Assembly: GCF_048572895.1 (NCBI RefSeq)
Contig: NZ_CP183878.1
Span: 3,100,001 to 3,164,000 of the forward strand
DNA length: 64,000 nt
Source: Psychrobacillus sp048572895
Lineage (GTDB): Bacteria; Bacillota; Bacilli; Bacillales_A; Planococcaceae
Reading direction: 5' to 3'
In this document: in pieces, positions 41,452 to 50,006 of the stretch
How the letters are laid out: every line of letters starts with the position of its first letter
Position numbering within the stretch: the stretch's first letter is position 1
Made by a program: the position numbers and the translations under genes
The notes under the pieces: generated by a model
The model's database searches: none
What the model saw: only the letters and a program-made list of their open reading frames with translations
What the model was told of the DNA's origin: nothing

Positions 41452-42465
41452 TTATTTTAATACACGATCGAGAAAATCAAATACTTCTTCAAGGTTTTCC
41501 TTTGAATTAAAAAGTTCTCCTCCATGGACAGCGCCTTCCAAAAGTGTAAGCTCCACTTTTTCATCCCCTAAAACATCTGTAAGTTTTTCAGAGAAATCAA
41601 TGGACTGTTGCGTTGGAACGTTCGGATCAGCCGTTCCGTGTTGGATAAAAAACGCTGGATCGTTTTTGGTAATATAAGTTGTCGGATTAGCTTTTTCTAC
41701 TTGCTCTATATTCTCGGTGATATTTTCGCCGATGTATTTGCTTTCTGGAGAATCATCTGAGCTACGTTCTCCCATTTTAGGCGTGATTCCTGATTTCGTG
41801 AACTGCTCATCCAGTTTTAAAAAGTCAATTTGTCCATACCAATCAACGACAGCTTGTACCTCAGAAGTATATTCCATGTTTTCGGTATTTTCACCGTTTA
41901 AAGAGTCGTCATCTCCGCTCGTTCCTACTAGTGCTGCTAAGTTTCCGCCCGCACTACCTCCCCATGCCGCAACTTTCTCAGAATCCAAGTTATATTCTTC
42001 CGCATTAGCTTTAACATAACGAATTGCAGCTTTTACATCACTAATCGCTGCAGGAAATATTGCTTCCCCTGAAAGTCTATAGTTGACCGCTACAACTGCA
42101 TATCCTCGATTGACGCCTTCAAGCATGGCGGTCAGGTCCGTCCCTGTTTTATCTCCCTGCATAAATCCGCCCCCATGGATTGCGATGATGACTGGAAACG
42201 GGCCTTCTCCTTCATTTGGGAAATAAATGTCCAGCTTTTGAGATTCCGATTGGCTGCCGTATTTAACATCTAATTGTTTATTCTCAATGAAAGAGGTATC
42301 AATTGCCTCACCCTCAGGAACCTGTTGCTTCGTTTCTTCTTGTTGAGTTGTTTCCGTTTCTCCACTATTTTTGGGAGCCGTTTCTTTAGAACCGTTCGTT
42401 GAACACCCAGCTAATAATATAGATGCGAGGGACATTGATAAAATGGTTGATATAGACTTTTTCAT
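41452..42465 (-). CDS. Alpha/beta hydrolase lipoprotein (BD-FAE-like esterase)
   Basis: 337 aa. Lipobox LLAGC at about residues 17-21 and a Glu/Gln/Thr-rich linker, then an esterase domain: oxyanion HGGGF near 98, nucleophile elbow WGGSAGG near 170 and QHGTADPNVP near 275, with the His in VHGGE near 313. These are feruloyl-esterase-like or acetylxylan-type carboxylesterases. Being lipid-anchored, it acts at the cell surface. Its promoter region faces the histidine kinase gene end. Confidence 0.87.
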   Translation of the reverse strand: MKKSISTILSMSLASILLAGCSTNGSKETAPKNSGETETTQQEETKQQVPEGEAIDTSFIENKQLDVKYGSQSESQKLDIYFPNEGEGPFPVIIAIHGGGFMQGDKTGTDLTAMLEGVNRGYAVVAVNYRLSGEAIFPAAISDVKAAIRYVKANAEEYNLDSEKVAAWGGSAGGNLAALVGTSGDDDSLNGENTENMEYTSEVQAVVDWYGQIDFLKLDEQFTKSGITPKMGERSSDDSPESKYIGENITENIEQVEKANPTTYITKNDPAFFIQHGTADPNVPTQQSIDFSEKLTDVLGDEKVELTLLEGAVHGGELFNSKENLEEVFDFLDRVLK

Positions 42466-42579
42466 TGCTTCACTCCTAATTGTTTTGTTTGTTCCTGCTG
42501 TAAATCATCATAACAAAACATTGTGGCACAAAAATGGCAGAAAAACGAGGTAAAACGTACGTTTTTTTCCCAAAAAATT

Positions 42580-43818
42580 TCATACTCTTTTTAAGGTGAT
42601 AGTAAATGTAGTTCCAACATTTGCCTGACTCTTCACACTGATTTTCTCTCCCAGCTGTTCCATTATTTCAAGTGCAATAGAAAGCCCGAGACCACTGCCT
42701 GTACTTGTATGCGATAAGTCTTCCTTGTTAAACCGCTCGAATATGTGCGGAAGAACTTCCTTAGAAATTCCTGGGCCATTGTCCATTACCATAATCTTAG
42801 CTTTACGCGCTGTCGTTTTGGCATCGATGGTCACTATGCCGTGCTCCGGAGTGAATTTAAACGCGTTATCCAGTAATATGGTAAGCACTTGAGTGATGCG
42901 ATTTTCATTTGAATAGGTCACTGGCAAACTTTTAGCCCGTTCTGTGATTAGAAATTGGACATCCATGTCGTCTGCCAAAATAGCAAAAGGCTCTGTAACT
43001 TTCGATATGACCTCTTTTGTGTTCACCATCGATTTGGTAAATGCCGTTTTTTTATATTGCAACCTAGATAATTCCAGTAAATCAGAAATGAGTTTTTCCA
43101 AGCGAATACTTTCCCTCAAGATGATGCTGTAGTATTGATCGATTTTTTCTTGGTCGGTGACGACATGGTCCGACAGTGTCTCTGTCAAAGCTTTGATCGA
43201 TGCGAGCGGTGTTTTCAGTTCATGGCTAATATTGGCGACATAGTCTTTGCGCATTTGTTCCAGATGATTTTTCTCTTTTATAAACATCGCAAGAAAAAAC
43301 AGGATGATGATCGTTCCAATTGCTAAACTCATGAAGAACACAAGGTAAAAACCATTCAGCGCAGCTTGATAAGCACGAGCCTCATTTAACAGATATATAC
43401 CACCTGTCACTTTGTTGCCCTGAACCAGTGGTTGCCCTATCATAATTGCTTGCGCAGAATATCCCGGTATTTCTTGAATTTCAACTGCAGTTTTGCCACT
43501 GATTATTTTCGGTAAGTACGAGGTTAATTCTTTATTTATTTTCGCCGTAGAAGAAGATTTTGAGGTAAGTTCATTAGTGTAGACATCAATTTCCTTTCCA
43601 TGTACATCATATGCCTTTATTAAAAAATCATCGGTTCTGCTTATCTTTTCACCATCTGCAACCACTTCTCCGATCAATGTGAGCGACGGCTGAAGTTCTT
43701 CGATCTTTGATTTGGTAAAGTAATGTTCGATTGCAAAAGCCCCCAGCAGCTGACCTGAAATAAAGATCGCTAAGATGACAAATGCAATCCACAGCTTGCT
43801 TGAAAATAACCGCTTCAT
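42580..43818 (-). CDS. Sensor histidine kinase (PhoR/OmpR-type partner)
   Basis: 412 aa from ATG 43818, which overlaps the regulator's TGA as ATGA; an ATG two codons earlier is less likely. Two membrane segments (about 10-30 and 155-178) enclose an extracellular sensor of about 125 residues. The H box ISHELKTPLASIK, N box LDNAFKFTPEHG and G1 box MDNGPGIS, then GSGLGLSI, are intact. No HAMP domain is evident. It phosphorylates the regulator at 43815-44504. The signal is unknown. Confidence 0.92.
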   Translation of the reverse strand: MKRLFSSKLWIAFVILAIFISGQLLGAFAIEHYFTKSKIEELQPSLTLIGEVVADGEKISRTDDFLIKAYDVHGKEIDVYTNELTSKSSSTAKINKELTSYLPKIISGKTAVEIQEIPGYSAQAIMIGQPLVQGNKVTGGIYLLNEARAYQAALNGFYLVFFMSLAIGTIIILFFLAMFIKEKNHLEQMRKDYVANISHELKTPLASIKALTETLSDHVVTDQEKIDQYYSIILRESIRLEKLISDLLELSRLQYKKTAFTKSMVNTKEVISKVTEPFAILADDMDVQFLITERAKSLPVTYSNENRITQVLTILLDNAFKFTPEHGIVTIDAKTTARKAKIMVMDNGPGISKEVLPHIFERFNKEDLSHTSTGSGLGLSIALEIMEQLGEKISVKSQANVGTTFTITLKRV

Positions 43819-44504
43819 ACACATACCTCAAATTTATATCCAACACCGTAGACGGATTTTATGCAAAAATCGGGAGAAGCTTTGGCAATCTTCTTACGAA
43901 TTCGTTTGATCAGTGTATCGACTGCGCGTGTGTCTCCGATATAATCATATCCCCAAACTTTGTACAGTAATTCCTCACGGTTGACCACTTTCCCTTTGTT
44001 TTTGACCAGAAATACCAATAACTCCACCTCTTTTGCAGTAAATTCAATTTCTTGATTATTAATCAGAACTTCATATCCGTCAATATCGATGGACAAATTC
44101 CCTGCTTTTAATTGGTGGGGATTTTCTTTTTTCGATTGCACCCTTTTCAGTATCGTTTTAATCCTTACTACTATCTCACGCGGAGAAAAGGGCTTTGTTA
44201 TATAGTCATCGGCACCAATTTCCAGTCCGACAATCCTATCCACTTCTTCGCTTCTTGCACTAAGCATAATGATAGGGATATCACTGGTTTTACGTATTTC
44301 CTTACATACTTCGGTCCCAAATAGACCGGGCATCATGATATCAAGTATCACAAGATCAAAGTTGTTTTCTTTGAGGAGCTTGAGTCCCATCTCTCCGTCG
44401 TAAGCAGATTCACTATTCATACCCTCAGCTTGTAAATAGGCATTAATACTTTCATGTACAGCGACATTATCGTCACAGATTAATACTGTTAAGTTATGAT
44501 CCAT
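43815..44504 (-). CDS. OmpR family response regulator
   Basis: 229 aa from ATG 44504 (GAAGGG upstream; a TTG at 44522 is the longer alternative). Receiver with Asp11-Asp12 pocket, phosphorylated Asp55 (ILDIMMPG), Thr/Ser in MLSA and Lys in TKPFSPREI. The winged helix at about 125-227 reads EFTAKEVELLVFL and RAVDTLIKRIRKKI. It is coupled to the kinase through ATGA. Direct targets are not visible; the lipoprotein esterase downstream on the same strand is a possible one. Confidence 0.93.
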   Translation of the reverse strand: MDHNLTVLICDDNVAVHESINAYLQAEGMNSESAYDGEMGLKLLKENNFDLVILDIMMPGLFGTEVCKEIRKTSDIPIIMLSARSEEVDRIVGLEIGADDYITKPFSPREIVVRIKTILKRVQSKKENPHQLKAGNLSIDIDGYEVLINNQEIEFTAKEVELLVFLVKNKGKVVNREELLYKVWGYDYIGDTRAVDTLIKRIRKKIAKASPDFCIKSVYGVGYKFEVCV

Positions 44505-44668
44505 TATGGCATATCCCTTCAATCTCTAAAGTTCATTTCATGTTTGGATAATAAGGTTTTTCGAATTCTATATTTTCATACATTATATAAAAAAGCAATT
44601 CGAATAACTTATTGACCATTTCCACAGACTAAGCTGAAAACCTCTTCTAGCAACCCGATTCATGATAG

Positions 44669-44812
44669 TTAGACCTCGTCCTTAAGTAGTTCTACGCAAT
44701 TCTTAATTATAACTCGCTCTATTTCTACTTGTTCCAATATTTCCACAGTAGCAATTTGACCTTCTTCATGAAGGAACCCCATGAAAAATCGGGTTGTAAA
44801 GTAGTGAACCAT
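44669..44812 (-). CDS. Possible 47-aa protein or gene fragment
   Basis: ATG 44812 opens a frame reading MVHYFTTRFFMGFLHEEGQI and ending NCVELLKDEV. It looks protein-like (amphipathic, acidic) but has no ribosome site, so it may be a remnant. No family is recognised. In the same 44523-45061 gap, 44954-45040 is a 28-codon minus-strand stretch without a start (GAIVVTTRIGTSTAVTIFSS...), likely the tail of a lost gene. Confidence 0.3.
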   Translation of the reverse strand: MVHYFTTRFFMGFLHEEGQIATVEILEQVEIERVIIKNCVELLKDEV

Positions 44813-45061
44813 CTGCGATTTTATATGTCCTTATCTTCCATTTATCAATAAAATATAGAAAGAACACAAACAAAACAACTCCGGAGTCACTTTGATTGTG
44901 TTCAATTTAAATCAAATAGAATTAATACCTTATGCCACCTAGTTTTCAGTAGGTTAATAATTTTTAACAGGTGTATCGTCACTACTAAATATAGTTACTG
45001 CAGTGCTCGTACCAATTCTTGTTGTTACAACAATCGCACCCTATTCTTGAATACTTCTTTA

Positions 45062-45376
45062 CTATTTATCATTAGAAAAGTTTATATACTCTTCTTTGCT
45101 ACTTAATTCCATTAAAAAAGGATATAAAAGAATAACAATAACGGCTAAAATGGGAAATAAGCTCAATAAGAAAGCTCCAGGTATATCAAAAAAAGGTTGA
45201 AGAAGAAGTGGCAATAAAACAATGGTAGTAAGAAAACCAATTTTTGTTTTGGACTTTTGGGTTTGATATTGTTTTCCCCCACAATATGGGCAAGTCATTA
45301 CAGGATTTAATGTCGTCGTTATTTTAATCGTCTGCTTCCAGTTCCACTTGTTATGGCAATTATCGCAATTTGGCAT
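45062..45376 (-). CDS. TIGR04104-type zinc-ribbon membrane protein
   Basis: 104 aa. MPNCDNCHNKWNWKQTIK followed by CPYCGGKQY gives a four-Cys zinc ribbon in the first 37 residues, the signature of this short Bacillales family. Two hydrophobic segments at about 46-62 and 68-86 make it a membrane protein. Function unknown. AAGGAGGGG lies upstream of the ATG. Confidence 0.85.
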   Translation of the reverse strand: MPNCDNCHNKWNWKQTIKITTTLNPVMTCPYCGGKQYQTQKSKTKIGFLTTIVLLPLLLQPFFDIPGAFLLSLFPILAVIVILLYPFLMELSSKEEYINFSNDK

Positions 45377-45476
45377 TGTAATCCCCTCCTTGTTTCTGCT
45401 AAAGCACCCGTTACTTTGTAATTTTTCACAATATTTTTTACTTTTTTATTCTAAATATCTCAGCAACTTCACGTTT

Positions 45477-45653
45477 TTATAGCTTTGTTGCTTTTTCTTG
45501 ATATTTATAATAAACAAATGAAGATGCTATAAAAGTTATACCGACTATCATGAAAACTATATGATGGTATGGTCTATCAAGAATATAAAGATTCACAAAT
45601 AACACAATAAATATAAACACTATACAAAAATATAGAAATCTAGCAACTTTCAT
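45477..45653 (-). CDS. 58-aa two-segment membrane protein
   Basis: ATG 45653 with GAGGTAG 7 bases upstream opens 58 codons to TAA. Hydrophobic stretches at about residues 6-24 and 32-48 flank a DRPYHH loop, and the tail is basic. No family is recognised. It was too short for usual gene calling, but the site and composition support a real small protein. Confidence 0.55.
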   Translation of the reverse strand: MKVARFLYFCIVFIFIVLFVNLYILDRPYHHIVFMIVGITFIASSFVYYKYQEKATKL

Positions 45654-45750
45654 TTTAACTACCTCTTTTCCAAATTCTCCTCATACTTCTAGTTCAACAA
45701 AAATTATAACAATTCTTTCATCAACTAAAATGCCCCTCGAGTTGAATTAG

Positions 45751-45781
45751 AAAAAAGGCTTTACTCCTTCTTGAAGTAAAG
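45751..45781 (-). terminator. Terminator after the 84-aa membrane protein
   Basis: Minus strand CTTTACTTC, loop, GAGTAAAG, CC and six T. Confidence 0.75.
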
Positions 45782-45818
45782 TACCCGTTAGCTTTAGACC
45801 GCATACTGAGTTCCGTTA

Positions 45819-46073
45819 TTATAAGTCAAAGAAATGAAAAGAACCTAATGAACAGACAAAAGCTATTGTCCATAAAGTCAAATACGTAGTTTTTTTTAGT
45901 TCTCTATCTAATGTTGATATAGATTGAACAACTTTGATAACAACCCCTGAAAAGATAGCTACCATAAATGCACCTAATAATGTAGGAATGTCGATTACAT
46001 ATTCATCAATTAGTCTAAACAGAATAACCACAAACGCTACTGAAGCACCAGAAAGAAAATGCTTTAAGTTCAT
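45819..46073 (-). CDS. 84-aa hypothetical membrane protein
   Basis: Three hydrophobic segments (about 4-20, 28-50, 62-80) with few charges. AGAGGATTC precedes the ATG. No family is recognised. Followed by a terminator, preceded by a 190-base gap without a gene. Its run of neighbours is all small membrane proteins on the same strand. Confidence 0.65.
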   Translation of the reverse strand: MNLKHFLSGASVAFVVILFRLIDEYVIDIPTLLGAFMVAIFSGVVIKVVQSISTLDRELKKTTYLTLWTIAFVCSLGSFHFFDL

Positions 46074-46261
46074 TTGAATCCTCTTTTCTCATTACAATTT
46101 ACTCTTATTAACCTTCTTAAATAATTCCCTATAACAAGTACTTCTATCTCCTTTTTCAAAACCCTTATTATTCAGCTAAACCATACCTTTAGTTGAATAA
46201 AAATAAAAGCTATCTAATGACAACCGTGCAGGCTAAAGTAGCCAGTTTAGCTTAAGTGTAA

Positions 46262-46480
46262 TTATGCGTGAACTGGAGCAACACTCCAATTAATTATATT
46301 TACATCTTTAACATCAATGTTTCCTAAACTCAAAATATGAGGAATATATGCGAACATCCCAAAGTTTACACCCTTTTTATGTTCTTCTGTGAAGTAAGCT
46401 AATGTGTCTAATGGCAAAGCTGAACATTCTGGATATGAAATCAAATCTATTATTTGAACTTCTTCATCAGGTATACCAAA
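46262..46480 (-). pseudogene. C-terminal fragment of an unknown protein
   Basis: Just past the methyltransferase stop, a frame without a usable start reads FGIPDEEVQIIDLISYPECS to SVAPVHA. It has ordinary protein composition. The 5' end abuts the stop of the methyltransferase gene, so the front of this gene was lost. Family not recognised. Confidence 0.4.
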
Positions 46481-47236
46481 CTATTTTTTTATGACTTTAA
46501 TAATCATAGTAGTTGGAAATCTTTTTGCTTTGTATAAAGAATAATATCGATCAGATACTTCCCCTTGAGCCGATTTATAATTTGCTGATACGTCACTTTC
46601 TATTACAGAGTCAATCGTGAATCCTACTTTTATCAATTCATTGATATATGTACTCAATTTTCTTTTAGGAATTACCATAGGAGCATCTTCGCCTTTAAAG
46701 TTCATATATGTTGTAAATCCTTCCTCCTGGTAGGACCCATTTAGTCTAAGTTTCCCATCTTGACTGGCAATATGAGGATATAACGGATGATCCCAACTAA
46801 ATACAAAGCTTCCTCCTGGCTTCAAATAGGAATAAATTAATTTAAAGGTAGCAGTCAAATCGGTAGTCCATCCAATAGCATAGATCGAATATACACAGTC
46901 AAAATACAATTTCGGTAATCCAATATCGACTTCCATCGGGGAACAGAATAAATGAGTATCTAAATTTTTTAGCGTTTCCTCTGCAACCTTAATCTGCTTC
47001 TCAGAAAGATCAACTCCCCATAATTCGCTAGCCCTTCTATCCGCCATATACAATAATGAGTGTCCACTTCCGCAACCTATATCTAGTACTTTTTTGTTTG
47101 CCATTTCTTCCAATAACCCTAATTCTTCTTCAGTTTGAGCAAATGGACCATAACTAGGTAACGCATCTACTCCATTAAAATGGTGCGCTACCTTATCCCA
47201 ACTTTTCTTGTTTTGTTTTATGATTTCAGAAGTCAT
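46481..47236 (-). CDS. SAM-dependent class I methyltransferase
   Basis: 251 aa from ATG 47236 (AAGGGGTGGG upstream; a GTG three codons earlier is in the site itself). Motif I VLDIGCGSGHSL near residue 51, an acidic strand-2 end (GVDLSEKQI), and LKPGGSFVFSWDHP near 150 mark the methyltransferase_11 fold. The target is unknown. It is followed by a gene fragment and preceded by the Lon-like protease on the same strand. Confidence 0.88.
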   Translation of the reverse strand: MTSEIIKQNKKSWDKVAHHFNGVDALPSYGPFAQTEEELGLLEEMANKKVLDIGCGSGHSLLYMADRRASELWGVDLSEKQIKVAEETLKNLDTHLFCSPMEVDIGLPKLYFDCVYSIYAIGWTTDLTATFKLIYSYLKPGGSFVFSWDHPLYPHIASQDGKLRLNGSYQEEGFTTYMNFKGEDAPMVIPKRKLSTYINELIKVGFTIDSVIESDVSANYKSAQGEVSDRYYSLYKAKRFPTTMIIKVIKK

Positions 47237-47253
47237 AATTCCCACCCCTTCTT

Positions 47254-48225
47254 TTATTTTGCATGATCTTCATTGAGTTCTTTGATAAGAACCATAGCCC
47301 GATCAATATGGTTAACATCAAATATTTCCACTTTAAGATTGTGCATTTTCTTCACTTCATTAGCTTCCTTTGCATTCTCACTAGGAATAATCATATATGG
47401 ATATGCATGTTCGGCTGCTATCAATACTTTTTCTTTGATCATGCCAATTGCCTTTACATCACCTGTTGCACTTAAAGCACCAGTCACGCCAAAAGTTAAA
47501 TTATTTTCTAGTGTCCCTTCTCCAATCAGACCTGATAGTGCTAATCCAAGTCCCACACTATCACCAGAAATATCATTTCTATTTAAAACATCATCGATAC
47601 TATTCGTTTCATCTACGAGATAACGAGTTACATTATCTTTCATAATAGTGAAATCATCTTTTTGAATTTTTAACCATCGAAGGATCTCACTATTTTTACT
47701 CCGGTAACGAATTTTATTGGTAACTTTATATAAGTCTATGATGTCTAAATTATCTTGTTGTAGTCCTTCCATGATAAGTTCCTTATCTTCTAGGTATCCA
47801 ATTTCAAAAGTAGTTACAAGCATTAAGTGGATTCCCGAATTATCGAAAGCTTCTATCGGTTCAGCATGCTGACTAACCATATACGTATTAGATTCGTACC
47901 ATAAAAGTGGTGTTTCAAAACATAATAAAACCCCAAGGTATAGGGCAATCCAACTAAAACGTCGTACCCTTTTCCTATCATTTCGAAAAATTATTAAAGG
48001 AACTAACATTATTGCAAATGCAACTATCATTACTCCTATATAAACAAAACCATTTATGAGATCATTATAATAAGCGGTTAACATAATAGAATAAAAAATA
48101 ATGAGGACAAAAAACATAAATAGAAATGGTAAATTCTTTTTTATGACATTCAAACTTATACCTACTTTCTTCATTATAGGAACAGGAGACCTTAAGCTCC
48201 AATAACTACTTCGACACCCAATCAT
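47254..48225 (-). CDS. Membrane-anchored Lon-like serine protease
   Basis: 323 aa. Three hydrophobic segments at about 34-50, 58-80 and 90-108 are followed by a Lon (S16) domain. The dyad is visible: Ser223 in GDSVGLGLAL and Lys264 in IGMIKEKVLIA. The PDZ domain found in SepM/YlbL-type relatives is not evident; the middle region (about 130-205) is unlike it. It has no ATPase module, so processing of exported or membrane peptides is more likely than bulk degradation. The start is ATG with AAGGG very close (4 bases). Confidence 0.78.
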   Translation of the reverse strand: MIGCRSSYWSLRSPVPIMKKVGISLNVIKKNLPFLFMFFVLIIFYSIMLTAYYNDLINGFVYIGVMIVAFAIMLVPLIIFRNDRKRVRRFSWIALYLGVLLCFETPLLWYESNTYMVSQHAEPIEAFDNSGIHLMLVTTFEIGYLEDKELIMEGLQQDNLDIIDLYKVTNKIRYRSKNSEILRWLKIQKDDFTIMKDNVTRYLVDETNSIDDVLNRNDISGDSVGLGLALSGLIGEGTLENNLTFGVTGALSATGDVKAIGMIKEKVLIAAEHAYPYMIIPSENAKEANEVKKMHNLKVEIFDVNHIDRAMVLIKELNEDHAK

Positions 48226-48281
48226 TAATCCCTTCTTACTACTTATCTGCTAGATGGAGAAATAAATATGCTCCGGGATGT

Positions 48282-48770
48282 TTATTGGAACGCACTATTC
48301 AGTTCATTCTTGCATTTGTAAATCATTCTAAGAAATTCAAAACAGTCTCCATTTGTAGTCTGCATAAAGGTTTGCACTTCCTCGAATCCAACTTTTTTAT
48401 ACACTTTTATAGCTCGAAGATTAAAGGTAGCTACTGATAATGTAATTTGATCTGGATTATATGTTAATTTGGCAAAATTTAAGCCAGCTTTTAGGAACTC
48501 GACTCCTTTTCCACCTCCTGTTAGATTTGGTTTCATCCCTAAGCCTATATCGATTGTTTCTTTATCTATTCTATTAAAACAAAAATAACCTATAATCTCT
48601 TGACTATTCATGACAACAAACATGGACTCACCGCGCTGTTTTGGGTCTAAAAACTCTACTAGATCTTCTTCATCTGCATCCATATCGTAAAAAGAATATT
48701 CATCATTATAATGCCAGCTGCTAGCTATATTTTCTGCTTGATGCTGTGTCATTTTTTTAAAACTATACAT
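48282..48770 (-). CDS. GNAT family N-acetyltransferase
   Basis: 162 aa. A GNAT core reads MFVVMNSQEIIGYFCFNRID, IDIGLGMKPNLTGGGKGVEFL (acetyl-CoA loop) and FNLRAIKVYKKVGFEEV. The G-G-G loop replaces the more usual Q/RxxGxG/A but keeps the fold. Substrate unknown. GGGAATG before the start is weak. On the same strand as its neighbours. Confidence 0.85.
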   Translation of the reverse strand: MYSFKKMTQHQAENIASSWHYNDEYSFYDMDADEEDLVEFLDPKQRGESMFVVMNSQEIIGYFCFNRIDKETIDIGLGMKPNLTGGGKGVEFLKAGLNFAKLTYNPDQITLSVATFNLRAIKVYKKVGFEEVQTFMQTTNGDCFEFLRMIYKCKNELNSAFQ

Positions 48771-48905
48771 TAAATTTCATTCCCTTTTATTAGTTCATTT
48801 CTTATATTACATTCTACTAATAGCATCTAATCCCTCCTTTAATATTAAACTACTGGCAGTGCTAAAGTTTTTCCATAAAGTGATGTAGGTCACTGCCTCT
48901 TTAAT

Positions 48906-48920
48906 TGAAAATGATTATCA
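48906..48920. promoter_or_regulatory. Fur box candidate
   Basis: TGAAAATGATTATCA, one mismatch from the 7-1-7 Fur box TGATAATNATTATCA. It lies just before the membrane-protein fragment at 48927. Confidence 0.5.
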
Positions 48921-48926
48921 TATGCT

Positions 48927-49076
48927 ATGGGGGCTATGTATCAGTTAGTTCCGGTTGCATTCTTAACCCCAATTTGGAATCAAAAATTGGGATATATACA
49001 GTTTATAATAATAGTTGTTGGAATAACTGGTCTTACCCTACTTCTTGTGCCTGTGATTTTGAACACGTTACGTTGA
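48927..49076 (+). pseudogene. 49-codon membrane-protein fragment
   Basis: ATG 48927 reads MGAMYQLVPVAFLTPIWNQK, then two hydrophobic stretches ending VPVILNTLR. It looks like an internal piece of a polytopic membrane protein. There is no ribosome site; a TGA lies 5 codons upstream. The sequence around it is a non-coding repeat array, so it is likely a remnant. Family not identified. Confidence 0.4.
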
Positions 49077-49108
49077 GTGTGAGTAAACCGCCCTTAGAAA
49101 TGAAAAAA

Positions 49109-49280
49109 TAGCCCATAATTCTGCTGAATCCATCCATAAATCAGGATTTCGCCCATAATGTCACCAATATAGCCCTAAAAACTACTACTACAGCCCATAA
49201 ATTTACTTGAATAGCCCATAACCTAGTGAACGCCCGGGATAATATGCCATTCGCTCGCTCTAATCCACTATTCGCCCGCA
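49109..49280. repeat. Inverse-orientation 21-bp-period array (TAGCCCAT)
   Basis: TAGCCCAT or close variants have their CCAT ends at 49113, 49134, 49153, 49173, 49195 and 49216, about 21 apart (21, 19, 20, 22, 21), then decay into CGCCC and TCGCCCGC forms. It is the reverse complement of the array at 4340-4475. Confidence 0.75.
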
Positions 49281-49321
49281 ACGCTGCTTTATACGACCGA
49301 GGTGGGGCTAACGCAACAAAA

Positions 49322-49366
49322 AAAGCACTTAGTTACTGTCTTCAAACAGTAACTAAGCGCTTTTCC
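49322..49366 (-). terminator. Terminator after the 153-aa lipoprotein
   Basis: AGCGCTTAGTTACTGT pairs with ACAGTAACTAAGTGCT on the minus strand, followed by a T-run. Confidence 0.88.
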
Positions 49367-49370
49367 ATCA

Positions 49371-49832
49371 TCATGGCATATACTTTTCTTCCACTTTCAC
49401 TACTACATCATTTTCAACTGTTACATAATAAGGACCTTTGACAGCCAATAAGTATGAGATAAATTCTTTCTCATCTACTACTCTAGGCTCCGAAGGATTC
49501 TCTTGATTTACAAGTAAGAACTCTGCGTCCTCTGCTAACTTCATGCTTACTTCTTCTTTAGTTTCGTTATACATCACAAATCCAGTAGGTAGATCTTTCT
49601 CTACATCTAATCCTAATTCCTTAATTCTATCTGTGTCGGATTCCTCGATCCATTCAATCTCATCTAAAACTAGATCTCTTGTAGACAGCTCATAATTCTT
49701 TATGATAGCCAATTGTTCTCCTGGGGTTTTTACATCTTTTGTTGTTTCCTCTTCCGAACAGGCTCCCAGCAAAATAATACTTAACATTGCTAGAACAACC
49801 ATACTCCAACTCGACTTTTTAAATAAGCTCAT
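49371..49832 (-). CDS. Hypothetical lipoprotein, 153 aa
   Basis: Signal peptide with lipobox LLGAC at about residues 21-25, then an acidic domain without known motif. The distance of strand-like blocks (LVLDEIEWIEESDTDRIKELG, then GFVMYNETKEEVSMKLAEDA) resembles small extracellular calcium- or peptide-binding domains, but this is only an impression. AAAGGAGAG precedes the ATG, and a strong terminator follows. Confidence 0.75.
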   Translation of the reverse strand: MSLFKKSSWSMVVLAMLSIILLGACSEEETTKDVKTPGEQLAIIKNYELSTRDLVLDEIEWIEESDTDRIKELGLDVEKDLPTGFVMYNETKEEVSMKLAEDAEFLLVNQENPSEPRVVDEKEFISYLLAVKGPYYVTVENDVVVKVEEKYMP

Positions 49833-49956
49833 TGCGTAAACACTCTCCTTTATGAATTAGACCCTTTAGTAAAATAAAAAGTTTTATTCCTTTATACAAT
49901 TTACCGAAATCCTAAAAGCAATTCGACCGCTCCACCTACATCACATCTACATAAAA

Positions 49957-49992
49957 AAAGTAGAGCACCAGTGTATTGGTTAGCTCTACCTC
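49957..49992 (-). terminator. Terminator after the SDR gene
   Basis: Minus strand GGTAGAGC, loop, GCTCTACT and seven T. Confidence 0.82.
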
Positions 49993-50006
49993 CTATATGA
50001 AAGTTA

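Noticed and set aside
48905..49111. 68-codon plus-strand frame in a different phase from the membrane fragment
   Set aside because: The alternative frame at 48927-49076 has clear membrane-protein composition; this one does not.
49226..49441. 71-codon plus-strand frame
   Set aside because: Lies across the repeat array and the terminator of the lipoprotein gene.
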